Shown here in pieces: positions 40,200 through 49,152 of a DNA stretch of 64,000 nt. The notes below the pieces were generated by a model that had not been told where the DNA came from, ran no database searches, and worked only from the letters and a program-made list of their open reading frames with translations. A program made the translations under genes and the position numbers. How positions within the stretch are numbered: position 1 is the stretch's first letter; every line of letters starts with the position of its first letter. The stretch spans positions 534,630 to 598,629 of the forward strand of contig DERN01000011.1 in the NCBI GenBank assembly GCA_002360925.1, written 5' to 3'. This DNA comes from Flavobacteriaceae bacterium UBA3339 (lineage in GTDB: Bacteria > Bacteroidota > Bacteroidia > Flavobacteriales > Flavobacteriaceae).

Positions 40200-41159
40200 C
40201 TATTTTGTTTTATTTATAATAGGTAGAAACAAAAAAGCCAAACCGCCTAAAACTAAAATCAATACAGTTTGCGAAGTCCATAAAATCCAACCGAAAGCGG
40301 TTCCTACGGTAAGTGGAATAGCATATAAAGCCAAAATTTTGGAAATCATTAAAGGAAAAGCTCCTACTCCGCCGTTTGTAAAACTTATTGCCAAGCTTCC
40401 TACAACAAAAGCAATTAAGGTAACTCCAAACGAAATTTCGCTGGTTTCGGGCAATACTTTTGTTCCAAAATAAAAAGTCAACACAAAACCAATCCAAATA
40501 ATACAGCTGTGAATTAAAAACGGAATCCGATGCGGCATTTTAAAAATACTCAAAATACCTTCGATCAAACCTGAAATTTTGCTTCGAATAAAAACAAAGA
40601 ATTTCCATTGCGAAGTGTACAACAAATAAAGTCCGACGATTCCTAAAATTGCCAAAACTCCTAAAATAACGATTAATTGATTAATTGGAATATGCTGAGA
40701 AAGAAAATCGACCAATTGATTGTATTGCAAAACAAGTGCGAGCGTTACAAAAAACAAAAGAAAAACCAAATCGATGATTCGTTCGGCAATAATGGTTCCA
40801 AAACCTTTATCGAACGGAATGTTGTTGTATTTCTGCAAAACCAAAGCTCGGGAAATTTCGCCCGAACGCGGAACAGTCATATTTAACAAATATCCGATTG
40901 AAATTGCCATGAAGTTATTCCAAAAGGAAGACGAATAGCCTAAATATTGCAAGCTGTATTTCCAACGATACGCACGTGAAGCATGACTTAACTTCATAAA
41001 AAGAAGCGACAAAGCAACGTAAAAATAATCGGCAGTTTGGAAATAGCTTTTCATTTCCTGAATCTGCTCAAAAGTAAACTGATTGTAAGCGTAATAAACC
41101 AAAAAAACTCCCAACAAAAGTGGGAGTATTATATTAGCTATTTTCTTAAATGTTTTCAA
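40200..41159 (-). CDS. flippase-like / LPG-synthase TM domain protein
   Basis: The 319-residue protein has about eight membrane helices and matches the lysylphosphatidylglycerol synthase transmembrane (UPF0104, AglD-like) family. Characteristic segments are LSHASRAYRWKY near residue 60, GYLLNMTVPRSGEISRALVL near residue 92 and GGVGAFPLMISKIL near residue 264. Members translocate or modify lipids or act in glycolipid assembly, but the catalytic domain of MprF is absent, so a flippase role is only inferred. The start lies 3 bases downstream of the panD stop, so it is probably cotranscribed with panC-panD. Confidence 0.85.
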   Translation of the reverse strand: MKTFKKIANIILPLLLGVFLVYYAYNQFTFEQIQEMKSYFQTADYFYVALSLLFMKLSHASRAYRWKYSLQYLGYSSSFWNNFMAISIGYLLNMTVPRSGEISRALVLQKYNNIPFDKGFGTIIAERIIDLVFLLFFVTLALVLQYNQLVDFLSQHIPINQLIVILGVLAILGIVGLYLLYTSQWKFFVFIRSKISGLIEGILSIFKMPHRIPFLIHSCIIWIGFVLTFYFGTKVLPETSEISFGVTLIAFVVGSLAISFTNGGVGAFPLMISKILALYAIPLTVGTAFGWILWTSQTVLILVLGGLAFLFLPIINKTK

Positions 41160-41162
41160 TAA

Positions 41163-41513
41163 TTATTTTAAAGAATTGTTTTCTTCATTCGGAAAAATCA
41201 CCCAAGGTTTAAATTCCTTAGCTTCTTGAAATTCCATTAAAGCATACGTAATTATAATAATAATATCGTCTTTGTGCACTTTTCTAGCAGCCGGACCATT
41301 TAATGTAATTTCGCCGCTATTTCTTGGTCCGGGAATAGCGTAGGTTTCAAAACGTTCTCCATTGTTAATGTTTACAATAGATACTTTTTCTCCTTCAATA
41401 ATATTAGCAGCTTCCATTAAAGCTATATCAATTGTGATACTTCCAATATAATTTAAATCGGCACCCGTTACTTTAACACGGTGGATTTTTGATTTTAAAA
41501 CTTCTATTTGCAT
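41163..41513 (-). CDS. panD: aspartate 1-decarboxylase
   Basis: The 116-residue proenzyme makes beta-alanine for pantothenate and coenzyme A. It begins MQIEVLKSKIHRVKVTGADLNYIGSITID. The Gly-Ser pair at residues 24-25 is the self-cleavage site that yields the pyruvoyl cofactor, and NNGERFETYAIPG and NGPAARKVHKDDIIII follow as in the family. It lies 18 bases downstream of panC in the same direction, so the two pantothenate genes form an operon together with the flippase-like gene that follows. Confidence 0.95.
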   Translation of the reverse strand: MQIEVLKSKIHRVKVTGADLNYIGSITIDIALMEAANIIEGEKVSIVNINNGERFETYAIPGPRNSGEITLNGPAARKVHKDDIIIIITYALMEFQEAKEFKPWVIFPNEENNSLK

Positions 41514-41531
41514 AAGGCAAAGTTATAAATT

Positions 41532-42380
41532 TTAATTAAACGCAAGGTTATCAATTAGTCGAACATTTTCGATATGTGCCACAACAAAAGCACGGTATTT
41601 TTTACCTGCTTCTTTTACTGATGCGGTTTGCAAATTTGCTTCGTCTGCAATTACAAAATATTCTAAAGTAAATTCAGGTTTGCTGTTAAAAGCTTTCTTT
41701 ACAAACAAAAGCACTTCTTCTACTGTAGAAGTTGCAAACAACTCTTTTGCTTGCTTTAAAATTTTATAGATTTCGGTCGATTTCTCTCTTGCTTCTTCGC
41801 TTAACCTTTGATTTCTTGAACTCATTGCCAAACCATTTTCTTGACGAAAAATAGGACAACCAACGATTTCAATGTTTATATTATCTTTCTGAACCATTTT
41901 CCGAACAATTTGTAATTGCTGAAAATCTTTCTCGCCAAAATACGCTTTTGTAGGTTCAATGATTTCGAATAATTTTTTAACAATCGTTCCAACTCCATCA
42001 AAATGTCCTGGACGATTTGCGCCTTCCATTTCATTTTCCAATCCGTCGTAATCAAATTTCTGAGCAATCGTATTTCCTTCATAAATATCGTCTACACTTG
42101 GTGCATACACAATGATTTTATCGGAAACAGACTGAATCATTTCAATGTCGTCCTCTAATGTGCGCGGATACTTTTCTAAATCTTCGGAATTATTAAACTG
42201 AGTAGGATTTACAAAAATACTGATCACAACCACATCATTTTCTAACAAAGCTTGTTTCAACAACGAAAGATGTCCGTTATGAATAGCTCCCATTGTAGGA
42301 ACGAATCCAATGGTTTGTTTTGTGTTTTTTACAGAAGCCAGACGCTGTTTTAACTGGCTTTGAGCATGAAGTACATTCAT
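41532..42380 (-). CDS. panC: pantothenate synthetase
   Basis: PanC condenses pantoate and beta-alanine with ATP to form pantothenate. The 282-residue protein shows VPTMGAIHNGHLSLL (nucleotide-binding HxGH, His34/His37 equivalents), FVNPTQFN, YFGEKDFQQLQIV and a KMS-like AMSSRNQRL. A TAATTTTG promoter box lies 22 bases before the ATG. The gene is divergent from the GT5 gene, a gene order common in Flavobacteriia. Confidence 0.95.
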   Translation of the reverse strand: MNVLHAQSQLKQRLASVKNTKQTIGFVPTMGAIHNGHLSLLKQALLENDVVVISIFVNPTQFNNSEDLEKYPRTLEDDIEMIQSVSDKIIVYAPSVDDIYEGNTIAQKFDYDGLENEMEGANRPGHFDGVGTIVKKLFEIIEPTKAYFGEKDFQQLQIVRKMVQKDNINIEIVGCPIFRQENGLAMSSRNQRLSEEAREKSTEIYKILKQAKELFATSTVEEVLLFVKKAFNSKPEFTLEYFVIADEANLQTASVKEAGKKYRAFVVAHIENVRLIDNLAFN

Positions 42381-42402
42381 GATTTTAAAAGTTTTGTGCG
42401 TG

Positions 42403-42410
42403 CAAAATTA
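42403..42410 (-). promoter_or_regulatory. -7 box TAATTTTG for panC
   Basis: TAATTTTG on the minus strand matches TAnnTTTG, 22 bases before the panC ATG. Confidence 0.65.
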
Positions 42411-42442
42411 GTACTTTACTTAATAATGTCGACAATTTTTCG

Positions 42443-42450
42443 TAAATTTG
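42443..42450 (+). promoter_or_regulatory. -7 box TAAATTTG for the GT5 gene
   Basis: TAAATTTG matches TAnnTTTG and lies 34 bases before the ATG at 42485. Confidence 0.65.
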
Positions 42451-42484
42451 CATGTTTAAAAGCATTTTTAATTAAAACAACACA

Positions 42485-43291
42485 ATGATGAGAGATAAGA
42501 GGATATTGTATGTATCATCTGAAGTAGTGCCTTATTTACCTGAAAACGAAGTTTCACAAACTTCATTCGACACTCCGAAAATGATTAATGATTTAGGTGG
42601 TCAAATTCGTATCTTTATGCCAAGATACGGCTGTATTAATGAAAGAAGACATCAACTTCACGAAGTAATCAGGCTTTCGGGAATGAATTTGGTAATCAAT
42701 GACATGGACATGCCTTTAATCATCAAAGTAGCTTCTATTCCGAAAGAAAGAATTCAGGTTTATTTTATAGATAACGACGATTATTTTAAAAGAAAAGGAA
42801 CTTTTGGAGATGAAGACACGGCAATGTTTGACGATAACGATGAACGTGCTATTTTCTTTGTAAAAGGCGTAGTTGAAACCGTTAAAAAATTAAATTGGGT
42901 TCCGGATGTAATTCACGTTCATGGATGGATGGCTTCTTTATTGCCGCTTTACATGAAAAAATATTACAACGACGAAACTATTTTTGCCGACACTAAAATA
43001 GTTACTTCTGTTTATTCAGAAGGATTTAAAGGGAAATTATCTGAGAACATGTACGATAAAGTTGTTTTCGATGCGTTTGATTCAAAAGATATAGCTGATT
43101 TAAAAGATGCAACTTACGAAAACATCATGAAGAATGCCATTGATCATTCTGACGGAATCATTATTTCTTCTGATGAGATCTCTGAAGATTTAACAAATTA
43201 TATACAAAGTTCGAATAAACCTTTCTTACCTTTCGCCGCGAAAGATAAAATGACAGAGTTGTATCCGGAATTTTATCTTAACAAGGTTTAA
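42485..43291 (+). CDS. glycogen/starch-synthase-like protein, GT5 N-domain only
   Basis: The 268-residue protein matches only the N-terminal (GT5) half of glycogen synthase: RILYVSSEVVPYLPENEVS, MINDLGGQIRIFMPRYG, and VPDVIHVHGWMASLLPLYMK with the conserved HVHGW. The C-terminal GT1 half, which supplies most of the nucleotide-sugar site, is absent (family length about 480). The KxGGL motif of active synthases is replaced by ENEVSQ. It may bind a sugar or partner without being an active synthase. It precedes DUF4270 by 13 bases, in a cluster conserved in Flavobacteriia; its role there is unknown. Confidence 0.82.
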   Translation: MMRDKRILYVSSEVVPYLPENEVSQTSFDTPKMINDLGGQIRIFMPRYGCINERRHQLHEVIRLSGMNLVINDMDMPLIIKVASIPKERIQVYFIDNDDYFKRKGTFGDEDTAMFDDNDERAIFFVKGVVETVKKLNWVPDVIHVHGWMASLLPLYMKKYYNDETIFADTKIVTSVYSEGFKGKLSENMYDKVVFDAFDSKDIADLKDATYENIMKNAIDHSDGIIISSDEISEDLTNYIQSSNKPFLPFAAKDKMTELYPEFYLNKV

Positions 43292-43304
43292 TTTAAAGAT
43301 TTAT

Positions 43305-44918
43305 ATGAGAAGAAAATCGATAACGAAAGTATTTGTTTTTTCTATTTTGACCTTTGGAATGTGGTCTTGCGAGCAAGAATTCACAGAAATGGGTTCGGAA
43401 GTAATCGATAGCGATCAATTTGGTTTTGACAAATACGATGTGCAAAACATTTTGGCAACAAACAACGATGCAGGAATTGCAAATACGCGCAATTTACCTG
43501 TAAACAATTTCGGAGTTTATACGCACAGCACTTTTGGAAAAACCGCGGCACATTTCGTTACACAAATCGAAATGCCGGATAACGAAAGTTTAACTTCTAT
43601 TGGAGCTAATCCGGTTTTAGATTCGGTTTACGTTTATATTCCATTTACAAGTACAGTTTCTTCAACAGATTCTGACGGAAATAAAAGTTACAATGTTTCG
43701 AACATTTTCGGAGGCGGAAAATTTGCATTAAACGTATATGAAAACGGTTATTATTTAAGACCAACCGATCCGAATAATAATTTTGAAACTCAGTTTTATT
43801 ATGCCGACGAAAAGAAAACGTTTGATCAATATAAAAAAGGAATCAACGGAACCGATCGTTTAAATAATTCGACCAATACGTTGCAAAACACCGAGTTTGA
43901 ATTCAACAAAAGCGAAATCAAACTTTATGCATATAATGCTGACGGAACACCGCAAAAAGACGACAAAGACAAACCTAAAATAAAGGAGCGTTTAGCGCCT
44001 GGAGTTTGGTTAGATTTGGATAAAAATTACTTCCAATCGAAATTTTTCGCTAATAACAAACACCAATCTCTTACAAACAACGGTATTTTAAAAGAATACT
44101 TCCGTGGTTTGTATTTTGAAGCTGTTGATGCTTTTAATCAAAATAATTTAGCTCAATTAGAATTAGCTAAAGGGAAAGTTGTTTTTGTTTACAAGCAAGA
44201 TGGAGATCTTGATGCTACAACAAATAAACCAAAACGCGAACGCAAAACATTAGAATTTAGAATTGGTTTCGATAATAGCGGTGACGGAAAATCATCGGCA
44301 ACTACAGTAAATTTATTAGACAACAATTTTAAATTAGACAATAATTCATTCGGTGCGATTTGGTTAAAAGGCGGTGGAAACAGTACTTTCTCTAAAATCG
44401 ATTTATTCGGAGAAGACTCAGACAAAAACGGAAAACCTGACGAATTAGATAAAATCATTGCAAACAATTGGTTAATTAATCAGGCCATTTTAACGTTCTA
44501 TGTCGATAAATCTTTAGTAGGTTCAGATACTTTATCGTATCCTAAACGCTTGTATTTATATGATTATAAAAACAATAAGGTTATACAAGATTACACAACA
44601 GATTTAACTACTTCTCCGCCAAAATCTAAATACAACGGAATTTTGGTAAAGAACAAAGAATCTGTTTACAAATATCAATTTAGAATTACAGATCATCTTA
44701 ACAACCTAATCAAAAAAGACTCTACTAATGTTTCTTTAGGTTTAGTTGTAGCAAACGATATTACCAATACTTCTATGAATCCATTAAAAGGTTCAGACAA
44801 AAAAACTCCGCTTACTGCATCAATGAATCCATTCGGAACGGTTATTTATGGTCCGGATGCAACAAATGGCGATTTACGCATGAAGTTGGAAATTTATTAT
44901 ACTAAAGAAAACAAGTAA
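43305..44918 (+). CDS. DUF4270 lipoprotein
   Basis: The 537-residue protein has a signal peptide with lipobox-like MWSC (Cys22) and a long beta-rich body typical of DUF4270: TEMGSEVIDSDQFGFDKYD, GVYTHSTFGKTAAHFVTQIEMP and NPVLDSVYVYIP. DUF4270 proteins are large surface or outer-membrane-associated lipoproteins of unknown function found almost only in Bacteroidota. It follows the GT5 gene by 13 bases and precedes glmS by 3 bases, so translation is probably coupled. The neighbourhood hints at a link to cell-envelope sugars. Confidence 0.85.
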   Translation: MRRKSITKVFVFSILTFGMWSCEQEFTEMGSEVIDSDQFGFDKYDVQNILATNNDAGIANTRNLPVNNFGVYTHSTFGKTAAHFVTQIEMPDNESLTSIGANPVLDSVYVYIPFTSTVSSTDSDGNKSYNVSNIFGGGKFALNVYENGYYLRPTDPNNNFETQFYYADEKKTFDQYKKGINGTDRLNNSTNTLQNTEFEFNKSEIKLYAYNADGTPQKDDKDKPKIKERLAPGVWLDLDKNYFQSKFFANNKHQSLTNNGILKEYFRGLYFEAVDAFNQNNLAQLELAKGKVVFVYKQDGDLDATTNKPKRERKTLEFRIGFDNSGDGKSSATTVNLLDNNFKLDNNSFGAIWLKGGGNSTFSKIDLFGEDSDKNGKPDELDKIIANNWLINQAILTFYVDKSLVGSDTLSYPKRLYLYDYKNNKVIQDYTTDLTTSPPKSKYNGILVKNKESVYKYQFRITDHLNNLIKKDSTNVSLGLVVANDITNTSMNPLKGSDKKTPLTASMNPFGTVIYGPDATNGDLRMKLEIYYTKENK

Positions 44919-44921
44919 TTT

Positions 44922-46769
44922 ATGTGCGGAATAGTAGGTTATATTGGTCCTAGAGAAGCTTATCCGATTATTATTAAAGGATTAAAACGCTTAGAATACA
45001 GAGGATACGACAGTGCCGGTTTGGCATTATATGATGGAGAGAAATTTACTTCGAGCAAAACAAAAGGTAAAGTTTCTGATCTGGAATCGAAAGCAGAAAT
45101 TGAAAATACAACTAAAGGTTCAATGGGAATTGGACATACACGTTGGGCAACTCATGGAGTTCCGAATGATGTAAATTCGCATCCACATTTTTCAAATTCA
45201 GGTGAATTAGTAATTATTCACAATGGGATTATCGAAAATTACGAACCTTTAAAACAAGAATTAATCAATCGTGGCTATACGTTTAAATCTGATACAGACA
45301 CGGAAGTTTTGGTTAATTTAATTGAAGACATTCAGAAAAACAAAGGTTTAAAAATAGGAAAAGCTGTTCAGGTAGCATTAAATCAAGTTGTTGGTGCTTA
45401 TGCTATTTGTGTAATGGATATAAAAAGACCAAACGAAATCATTGCAGCTCGTTTAGGAAGTCCATTGGCAATTGGTATTGGTGAAGGTGAATATTTTGTA
45501 GCGTCGGACGCATCTCCTTTTATCGAATATACTAATAACGCGATTTATTTGGAAGACGAAGAAATGGCAATTATTCGTTTACACAAACCTATTAAAATCC
45601 GCAAAATTAAAAATGGTTTAGAGGTAAGCCCTTATATTCAAGAATTACAATTGAATTTAGAGCAGATCGAAAAAGGTGGTTACGACCATTTTATGTTGAA
45701 AGAGATTTACGAACAACCAGAAGTAATTCGTGATACATTCCGCGGACGCTTATTAGCCGACAAAGGAATTATTAAAATGGCAGGAATTGAAGATAATTTA
45801 GAAAAATTCCTTAACGCAAAACGTATTATTATTGCAGCTTGTGGAACTTCGTGGCACGCAGGCTTGGTTGCTGAATATATGATTGAAGAGTTTGCTCGCA
45901 TTCCTGTTGAAGTAGAATACGCTTCTGAATTCAGATACCGAAATCCAATCATAAATGAAGACGATGTTTTAATTGCTATTTCTCAATCAGGAGAAACAGC
46001 AGATACTTTAGCTGCTATTAAATTAGCTAAAGAAAAGGGTGCATTTGTTTTTGGAGTTTGTAATGTTGTGGGTTCTTCTATCGCACGCGAAACACACGCA
46101 GGAGCATACACGCACGCTGGTCCTGAAATCGGAGTTGCTTCAACAAAAGCATTTACAACTCAGATTACTGTTTTAGCATTAATTGCTTTAAGATTAGCCA
46201 AAGCAAAAGGAACTATTTCTCAATCTGATTATTTACGTAATTTATTAGAATTAGAGCTAATTCCTGAAAAAGTTGCAGAAGCCTTAACTCAAAACGATCA
46301 TATTTTAGAAATTTCTAAAGTTTATAAAGACTCTCCAAACTGTTTATTCTTAGGTCGCGGATTTAATTTCCCTGTAGCTTTAGAAGGAGCTTTAAAATTA
46401 AAAGAAATTTCATACATTCATGCGGAAGGATATCCTGCAGCAGAAATGAAACACGGTCCAATTGCTTTAATCGACGAGAATATGCCAGTTATTGTAATTG
46501 CTCCACAACAAAATCATTACGACAAAGTGGTGAGCAACATTCAAGAAATTAAAGCAAGAAGCGGAAAAATCATTGCATTGGTTTCTAAAGGCGATGTTCA
46601 GGTACGAAATCTTGCAGATCACGTAATCGAAATGCCTTCTTCTACCGAAGCTTTAACATCAATCATTGCAACTATTCCGTTACAATTATTATCATATCAT
46701 GTTGCGGTTTTAAGAGGTGCCAATGTAGATCAACCAAGAAATTTGGCTAAATCGGTAACAGTAGAATAA
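44922..46769 (+). CDS. glmS: glutamine-fructose-6-phosphate aminotransferase (isomerizing)
   Basis: GlmS makes glucosamine-6-phosphate from fructose-6-phosphate and glutamine, the first step to UDP-GlcNAc for peptidoglycan and lipopolysaccharide. The 615-residue protein begins MCGIVGYIG with the catalytic Cys2 of the glutaminase domain (about 1-225), has GHTRWATHG, and continues with two SIS isomerase domains (about 290-420 and 460-600: CGTSWHAG, SQSGETADT, HAEGYPAAEMKHGPIALI). It ends the panC-divergent cluster. Confidence 0.97.
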   Translation: MCGIVGYIGPREAYPIIIKGLKRLEYRGYDSAGLALYDGEKFTSSKTKGKVSDLESKAEIENTTKGSMGIGHTRWATHGVPNDVNSHPHFSNSGELVIIHNGIIENYEPLKQELINRGYTFKSDTDTEVLVNLIEDIQKNKGLKIGKAVQVALNQVVGAYAICVMDIKRPNEIIAARLGSPLAIGIGEGEYFVASDASPFIEYTNNAIYLEDEEMAIIRLHKPIKIRKIKNGLEVSPYIQELQLNLEQIEKGGYDHFMLKEIYEQPEVIRDTFRGRLLADKGIIKMAGIEDNLEKFLNAKRIIIAACGTSWHAGLVAEYMIEEFARIPVEVEYASEFRYRNPIINEDDVLIAISQSGETADTLAAIKLAKEKGAFVFGVCNVVGSSIARETHAGAYTHAGPEIGVASTKAFTTQITVLALIALRLAKAKGTISQSDYLRNLLELELIPEKVAEALTQNDHILEISKVYKDSPNCLFLGRGFNFPVALEGALKLKEISYIHAEGYPAAEMKHGPIALIDENMPVIVIAPQQNHYDKVVSNIQEIKARSGKIIALVSKGDVQVRNLADHVIEMPSSTEALTSIIATIPLQLLSYHVAVLRGANVDQPRNLAKSVTVE

Positions 46770-46879
46770 AAACATAAAAATATTTTGTAATTAAAAAAAC
46801 TTGTGTAACTTTACATCATAACTCATTCTACTACATGTAATAGAATAAAGTTTTTCATAAGTGTTTTTTTTGGTTATTT

Positions 46880-46909
46880 AAAGTGGACTTGTTTCGATAA
46901 GTCCACTTT
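46880..46909 (+). terminator. rho-independent terminator downstream of glmS
   Basis: AAAGTGGACTT and AAGTCCACTTT form an 11-bp stem around an 8-base loop followed by TTATTTTT, about 110 bases after the glmS stop. The 264-base gap to atpD holds nothing else except the atpD promoter. Confidence 0.85.
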
Positions 46910-46964
46910 TTATTTTTATTTCAATATTTCTACTTCCACATTATTATTTATTACAAAAAAAAAC

Positions 46965-46972
46965 TATCTTTG
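46965..46972 (+). promoter_or_regulatory. -7 box TATCTTTG for atpD
   Basis: TATCTTTG matches TAnnTTTG and lies 61 bases before the atpD ATG, leaving a leader of about 55 bases. Confidence 0.65.
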
Positions 46973-47033
46973 CACATCGAAAAAAGTCGTTTTTTCACAA
47001 TTGATAATTAGCTGTTAAATAAATACATAAGCA

Positions 47034-48542
47034 ATGTCTAAAGTTACAGGAAAAGTTGCACAAGTTATCGGACCGGTAGTTGACGTAGTATTTGATACTA
47101 CTTCTGCTGCATTACCGAAGATTTATGATTCATTAGAAGTTACTAAAGCAGATGGATCAAAATTAGTTTTAGAAGTTCAATCTCATATCGGTGAAGACAC
47201 TGTACGTACCATTTCAATGGATTCTACAGACGGTTTAAGCCGTGGTATCGAAGTAGTAGCTTTAGGTAGCCCTATCCAAATGCCAATTGGTAAAGAAGTT
47301 TTCGGACGTCTTTTCAACGTTGTTGGAGATCCAATTGACGGATTAGAAGCATTACCAAAAGATGGTGCAAATGGATTGCCAATTCACCGTCCAGCTCCTA
47401 AATTCGAAGATTTATCTACATCTAGCGAAGTTTTATTCACAGGAATTAAAGTAATCGATTTGATCGAACCTTATGCAAAAGGTGGTAAAATTGGTCTTTT
47501 TGGTGGTGCTGGTGTTGGTAAAACAGTATTGATTCAGGAATTAATCAACAACATTGCAAAAGGACACGGAGGTTTATCTGTATTTGCCGGTGTTGGTGAA
47601 CGTACTCGTGAAGGTAACGATTTATTACGCGAGATGTTAGAATCTGGAATTATCAAATACGGTGACGATTTCATGCACTCTATGGAAAATGGAGGTTGGG
47701 ATTTAACTAAAGTTGATAAATCTGGAATGATGGATTCTAAAGCAACTTTCGTATTCGGACAGATGAATGAGCCACCTGGAGCACGTGCTCGTGTAGCTTT
47801 ATCAGGTTTAACAATTGCTGAATATTTCCGTGACGGAGCTGGTGATGGACAAGGAAAAGATGTTCTTTTCTTCGTTGATAACATCTTCCGTTTCACACAG
47901 GCAGGTTCTGAAGTATCTGCATTATTAGGACGTATGCCTTCTGCTGTAGGTTACCAACCTACATTAGCAACAGAAATGGGTGCTATGCAAGAGCGTATTA
48001 CATCTACAAAAACAGGATCAATTACATCAGTTCAGGCGGTTTACGTTCCTGCGGATGACTTAACGGATCCGGCTCCTGCTACAACATTTGCTCACTTAGA
48101 TGCTACTACGGTATTATCTCGTAAAATTTCTGAGTTAGGTATTTATCCTGCAGTAGATCCATTAGATTCTACTTCTCGTATCTTAACTCCTGAAATCTTA
48201 GGAAAAGAGCATTATGCTTGTGCACAACGTGTAAAAGAAATCTTACAAAAATATAAAGAATTACAAGACATTATCGCTATCTTAGGTATGGAAGAATTAT
48301 CTGAACAAGATAAATTAGCTGTACACCGCGCACGTCGAGTTCAACGTTTCTTATCTCAACCATTCCACGTAGCAGAACAATTTACGGGTATTCCGGGAGT
48401 TTTAGTTGATATTAAAGATACAATCAAAGGATTTAACATGATTATTGATGGTGAATTAGATCATTTACCAGAAGCTGCATTCAACTTAAAAGGTACAATT
48501 GAAGATGCAATTGCTGCCGGAGAGAAAATGTTGGCTGAGTAA
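47034..48542 (+). CDS. atpD: ATP synthase F1 beta subunit
   Basis: The 502-residue protein is the catalytic subunit of the F1 head. It shows the P-loop GGAGVGKTV (about 158-166), GERTREGNDL, the DELSEED-like LGMEELSEQDK and the nucleotide-binding QPTLATEMGAMQERI. It forms a two-gene operon with atpC. The rest of the ATP synthase operon is not in this window, as is usual in Flavobacteriia, where atpDC is separated from atpIBEFHAG. Codon use is more biased than in neighbours, consistent with high expression. Confidence 0.97.
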   Translation: MSKVTGKVAQVIGPVVDVVFDTTSAALPKIYDSLEVTKADGSKLVLEVQSHIGEDTVRTISMDSTDGLSRGIEVVALGSPIQMPIGKEVFGRLFNVVGDPIDGLEALPKDGANGLPIHRPAPKFEDLSTSSEVLFTGIKVIDLIEPYAKGGKIGLFGGAGVGKTVLIQELINNIAKGHGGLSVFAGVGERTREGNDLLREMLESGIIKYGDDFMHSMENGGWDLTKVDKSGMMDSKATFVFGQMNEPPGARARVALSGLTIAEYFRDGAGDGQGKDVLFFVDNIFRFTQAGSEVSALLGRMPSAVGYQPTLATEMGAMQERITSTKTGSITSVQAVYVPADDLTDPAPATTFAHLDATTVLSRKISELGIYPAVDPLDSTSRILTPEILGKEHYACAQRVKEILQKYKELQDIIAILGMEELSEQDKLAVHRARRVQRFLSQPFHVAEQFTGIPGVLVDIKDTIKGFNMIIDGELDHLPEAAFNLKGTIEDAIAAGEKMLAE

Positions 48543-48560
48543 TTTTAAAAACCATTCAGT

Positions 48561-48842
48561 ATGATTTTAGAAATTGTTTCTCCAGAAGCTAAATTATTTT
48601 CAGGTCAGGTAACTGCAGTTTCAGTTCCTGGAGTTGATGGCGAGTTTCAAATGTTAAATAACCACGCCCCTATTGTTTCTTTATTAACAGAAGGAAGAAT
48701 AAAAATCGTAGGAAACAATCTACAATTTGAACCTCAGTTCGAGAAAAAGTTTGAAAAAATTGATAATAACACCTATTATTTACCAATTAAATCGGGCACT
48801 CTAGAACTACAAGATAATAAGATTAATATCTTAGCAAATTAA
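48561..48842 (+). CDS. atpC: ATP synthase F1 epsilon subunit
   Basis: The 93-residue protein begins MILEIVSPEAKLFSGQVTAVSVPGVDGEFQMLNNHAPIVSLL, the standard start of the epsilon beta-sandwich. The C-terminal helical hairpin of longer epsilon subunits is missing, as is common in Bacteroidota, which implies that the helical regulatory inhibition is absent. It starts 18 bases after atpD. Confidence 0.95.
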   Translation: MILEIVSPEAKLFSGQVTAVSVPGVDGEFQMLNNHAPIVSLLTEGRIKIVGNNLQFEPQFEKKFEKIDNNTYYLPIKSGTLELQDNKINILAN

Positions 48843-48845
48843 ACA

Positions 48846-48872
48846 AAACCCCAACTTATAAAGTTGGGGTTT
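48846..48872 (+). terminator. rho-independent terminator of atpDC
   Basis: AAACCCCAACTT-ATA-AAGTTGGGGTTT followed by GTTTTT, directly after the atpC stop. Confidence 0.9.
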
Positions 48873-49118
48873 GTTTTTAACAATTCTTATACTATTTAAA
48901 TCTTACTAAATAATATATAAAAAGTATTAAATTTCAAGAGTTAATTCTCAATGTTGTAATTATCTACTTACAAAACAAACTTATAATAAAGCTAGATTAA
49001 ATACCTCTGAAAACTATAATTTTAGTATAGGATTTTAAACAGAAACAACAAGTTTTTTTGAAAACAAGACGAAATTGGTAAAAAAATCTCTGAAGTATTT
49101 ACAAATCTTAAGAAGAAG
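48873..49118. other. intergenic stretch without a gene
   Basis: About 245 AT-rich bases. No open frame of note, no promoter box and no repeat were seen. Confidence 0.5.
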
Positions 49119-49152
49119 AATAAACGCCTTAAATTAATTTAAGGCGTTTATT
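49119..49152. terminator. long palindrome at the end of the S41 protease gene
   Basis: AATAAACGCCTTAAATT and its exact complement form a 17-bp perfect palindrome overlapping the stop at 49134. A T-run follows on the plus side and a weaker TTCTTCTT on the minus side. Confidence 0.65.

Noticed and set aside
41518..41525. TAACTTTG on the minus strand as a panD promoter
   Set aside because: It matches the -7 box but lies only 5 bases before the panD ATG and in the 18-base gap after panC; panD is best explained as cotranscribed with panC.
42485..43291. Active glycogen synthase
   Set aside because: The GT1 half and the KxGGL motif are missing, and no glgB or glgC gene is nearby.
45707..45952. Minus-strand ORF within glmS
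   Set aside because: It is a shadow of a strongly conserved enzyme in the opposite strand.
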